A DNA stretch of 5,968 nucleotides from Gelria sp. GTDB lineage: Bacteria; Bacillota; Syntrophomonadia; Syntrophomonadales; Syntrophomonadaceae. How positions within the stretch are numbered: the stretch's first letter is position 1; each line of letters starts with the position of its first letter. The DNA is taken from NCBI GenBank assembly GCA_012839665.1, contig DUMX01000192.1:1-5968 (forward strand), read 5' to 3'. The notes under the pieces were generated by a model. It made no database searches, was not told the DNA's origin, and saw only the letters and a list, made by a program, of their open reading frames with translations. This document shows positions 5,434 through 5,968 of this stretch, in pieces. The position numbers were made by a program, and so were the translations under genes.

Positions 5434-5461
5434 CCTATATTATTATATCCCCATTTGTCAA
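5434..5461 (-). promoter_or_regulatory. Candidate sigma-A promoter of the fmdB-like gene
   Basis: A perfect TTGACA (5456-5461) is followed after 16 bases by TATAGG (5434-5439) on the minus strand. A perfect TATAAT (5442-5447) also lies here but is only eight bases from TTGACA. A second TTGACA at 5485-5490 could serve another start point. The transcript would have a leader of roughly 65 bases. Confidence 0.55.
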
Positions 5462-5502
5462 TACAACGGCTCTACTAAATTCAGTGTCAAAAAAATCCAC
5501 TT

Positions 5503-5968
5503 TCACATTAAACTAAAATACACAATAAACGCCATTGCCCCATTCCATAACCCGTGCGCCAGCGCCGAAACCAGGATACTGCCGCTTTTTTCATATATAT
5601 AGCAAAGAATTACACCCCCGGCAGCCAGAGGAATAGCCCGCCATAAATCCCAGTGTACCAGTCCAAAGAGGCTACCTGCTATAATTGCACCCCAAAATGG
5701 TCCTACATAACTACGAAAAACCGGGTAAATCATGCCCCGGTAATAAAGCTCTTCTGATATCGGAGCCAGTACCGCACCCATTATTAACAGGATTATAAAC
5801 CCACCCGGACCGCTGGCTGTACGCAGCATCTCTTCAAATAGCTGGGGTTGAATATCGGGGTGAAGCAGATTAATAATCATTCCCAGGGCAACGATAAAAA
5901 CTAGCAGGAGACCGCCACCCATCAAGCCGTAGCGTAAATATGCCCTGCCCTCCACAGATTTTATCCCC
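5503..5968 (-). CDS. CPBP-family intramembrane metalloprotease, probably 5'-partial
   Basis: The protein is strongly hydrophobic, with likely membrane segments at about 10-31, 52-66, 86-100, 107-120 and 126-147, counting from a GTG at 5955. It carries the three motifs of the CPBP (CAAX protease/bacteriocin processing, Abi) family: EELYYRG with E68, E69 and R73; FGLVH with F97 and H101; and HGLWN with H134 and N138. These glutamates and histidines form the metal-dependent active site within the membrane. Family members process prenylated or peptide substrates, confer bacteriocin self-immunity or cut anti-sigma factors; the substrate here is unknown. The frame stays open beyond the GTG to the window edge, and many family members have additional N-terminal membrane segments, so the true start probably lies outside. 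A GGGGA eight bases before the GTG keeps a 150-residue form possible. No bacteriocin gene is next to it. Confidence 0.88.
   Translation of the reverse strand, partial: GIKSVEGRAYLRYGLMGGGLLLVFIVALGMIINLLHPDIQPQLFEEMLRTASGPGGFIILLIMGAVLAPISEELYYRGMIYPVFRSYVGPFWGAIIAGSLFGLVHWDLWRAIPLAAGGVILCYIYEKSGSILVSALAHGLWNGAMAFIVYFSLM

Noticed and set aside
5485..5500. Run of seven T on the minus strand just after the CPBP stop codon, as a terminator
   Set aside because: No stable hairpin precedes the T-run.
5099..5516. Two plus-strand open frames of 71 and 127 residues
   Set aside because: They are antisense to the FmdB-like gene, which has the diagnostic MPIYEYEC start and zinc ribbon. Their products show no family features.
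5503..5968. Bacteriocin or toxin immunity system around the CPBP protease
   Set aside because: The adjacent genes in the window are an FmdB-type protein and housekeeping genes; no small peptide precursor or transporter is visible.

Overview
The window looks like chromosomal DNA from a low-to-mid GC Gram-positive anaerobe of the class Clostridia. The evidence is a SpoIID-family lipoprotein, a ComFB-type protein, an FmdB-type zinc ribbon, a YkgJ-type cysteine cluster protein, strong AGGAGG-like ribosome binding sites and frequent TTG/GTG starts. A Syntrophomonas/Peptococcaceae-like host is a guess from gene style only. I see no phage, insertion sequence, CRISPR array, tRNA or rRNA.

Layout from left to right: (1) 1-827, minus strand: the N-terminal 275 residues of a membrane-bound sensor (two membrane segments, extracytoplasmic sensing region, HAMP, coiled coil), cut by the window edge. 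It lies 60 bases downstream of (2) 888-1346, minus: trmL, a tRNA wobble 2'-O-methyltransferase. (3) 1347-1733: an AT-rich intergenic region of 387 bases with direct repeats and a GC-rich scrap that reads as a glycine-rich protein tail. (4) 1734-2702, plus: a SpoIID/LytB-family lipoprotein, the only plus-strand gene, ending at a strong hairpin terminator. (5) 3912-2753, minus: a hexapeptide acyltransferase and a YkgJ-type cysteine cluster protein whose coding regions overlap by 10 bases. (6) 3913-4100: a spacer with short phased repeats. (7) 4876-4101, minus: a ComFB-family gene followed 8 bases later by rnhA (RNase HI). (8) 5362-5039, minus: an FmdB-family zinc ribbon protein with its own candidate promoter and terminator. 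(9) 5968-5503, minus: a CPBP-family membrane protease, probably cut by the right edge.

Functionally this is mostly housekeeping: tRNA modification, RNA-DNA hybrid removal, cell-wall processing, small metal-binding proteins, a membrane protease and a signalling receptor. The genes do not form one pathway. The likely transcription units are trmL-sensor, acyltransferase-ykgJ and comFB-rnhA, with fmdB and the SpoIID-like gene probably transcribed alone. I found no convincing new multi-gene system. The items most worth a second look are the glycine-rich coding remnant beside the AT-rich repeats, the phased short repeats before the acyltransferase, the hairpin of a type that may be dispersed in the genome, and the altered active-site region of the SpoIID-like lipoprotein.
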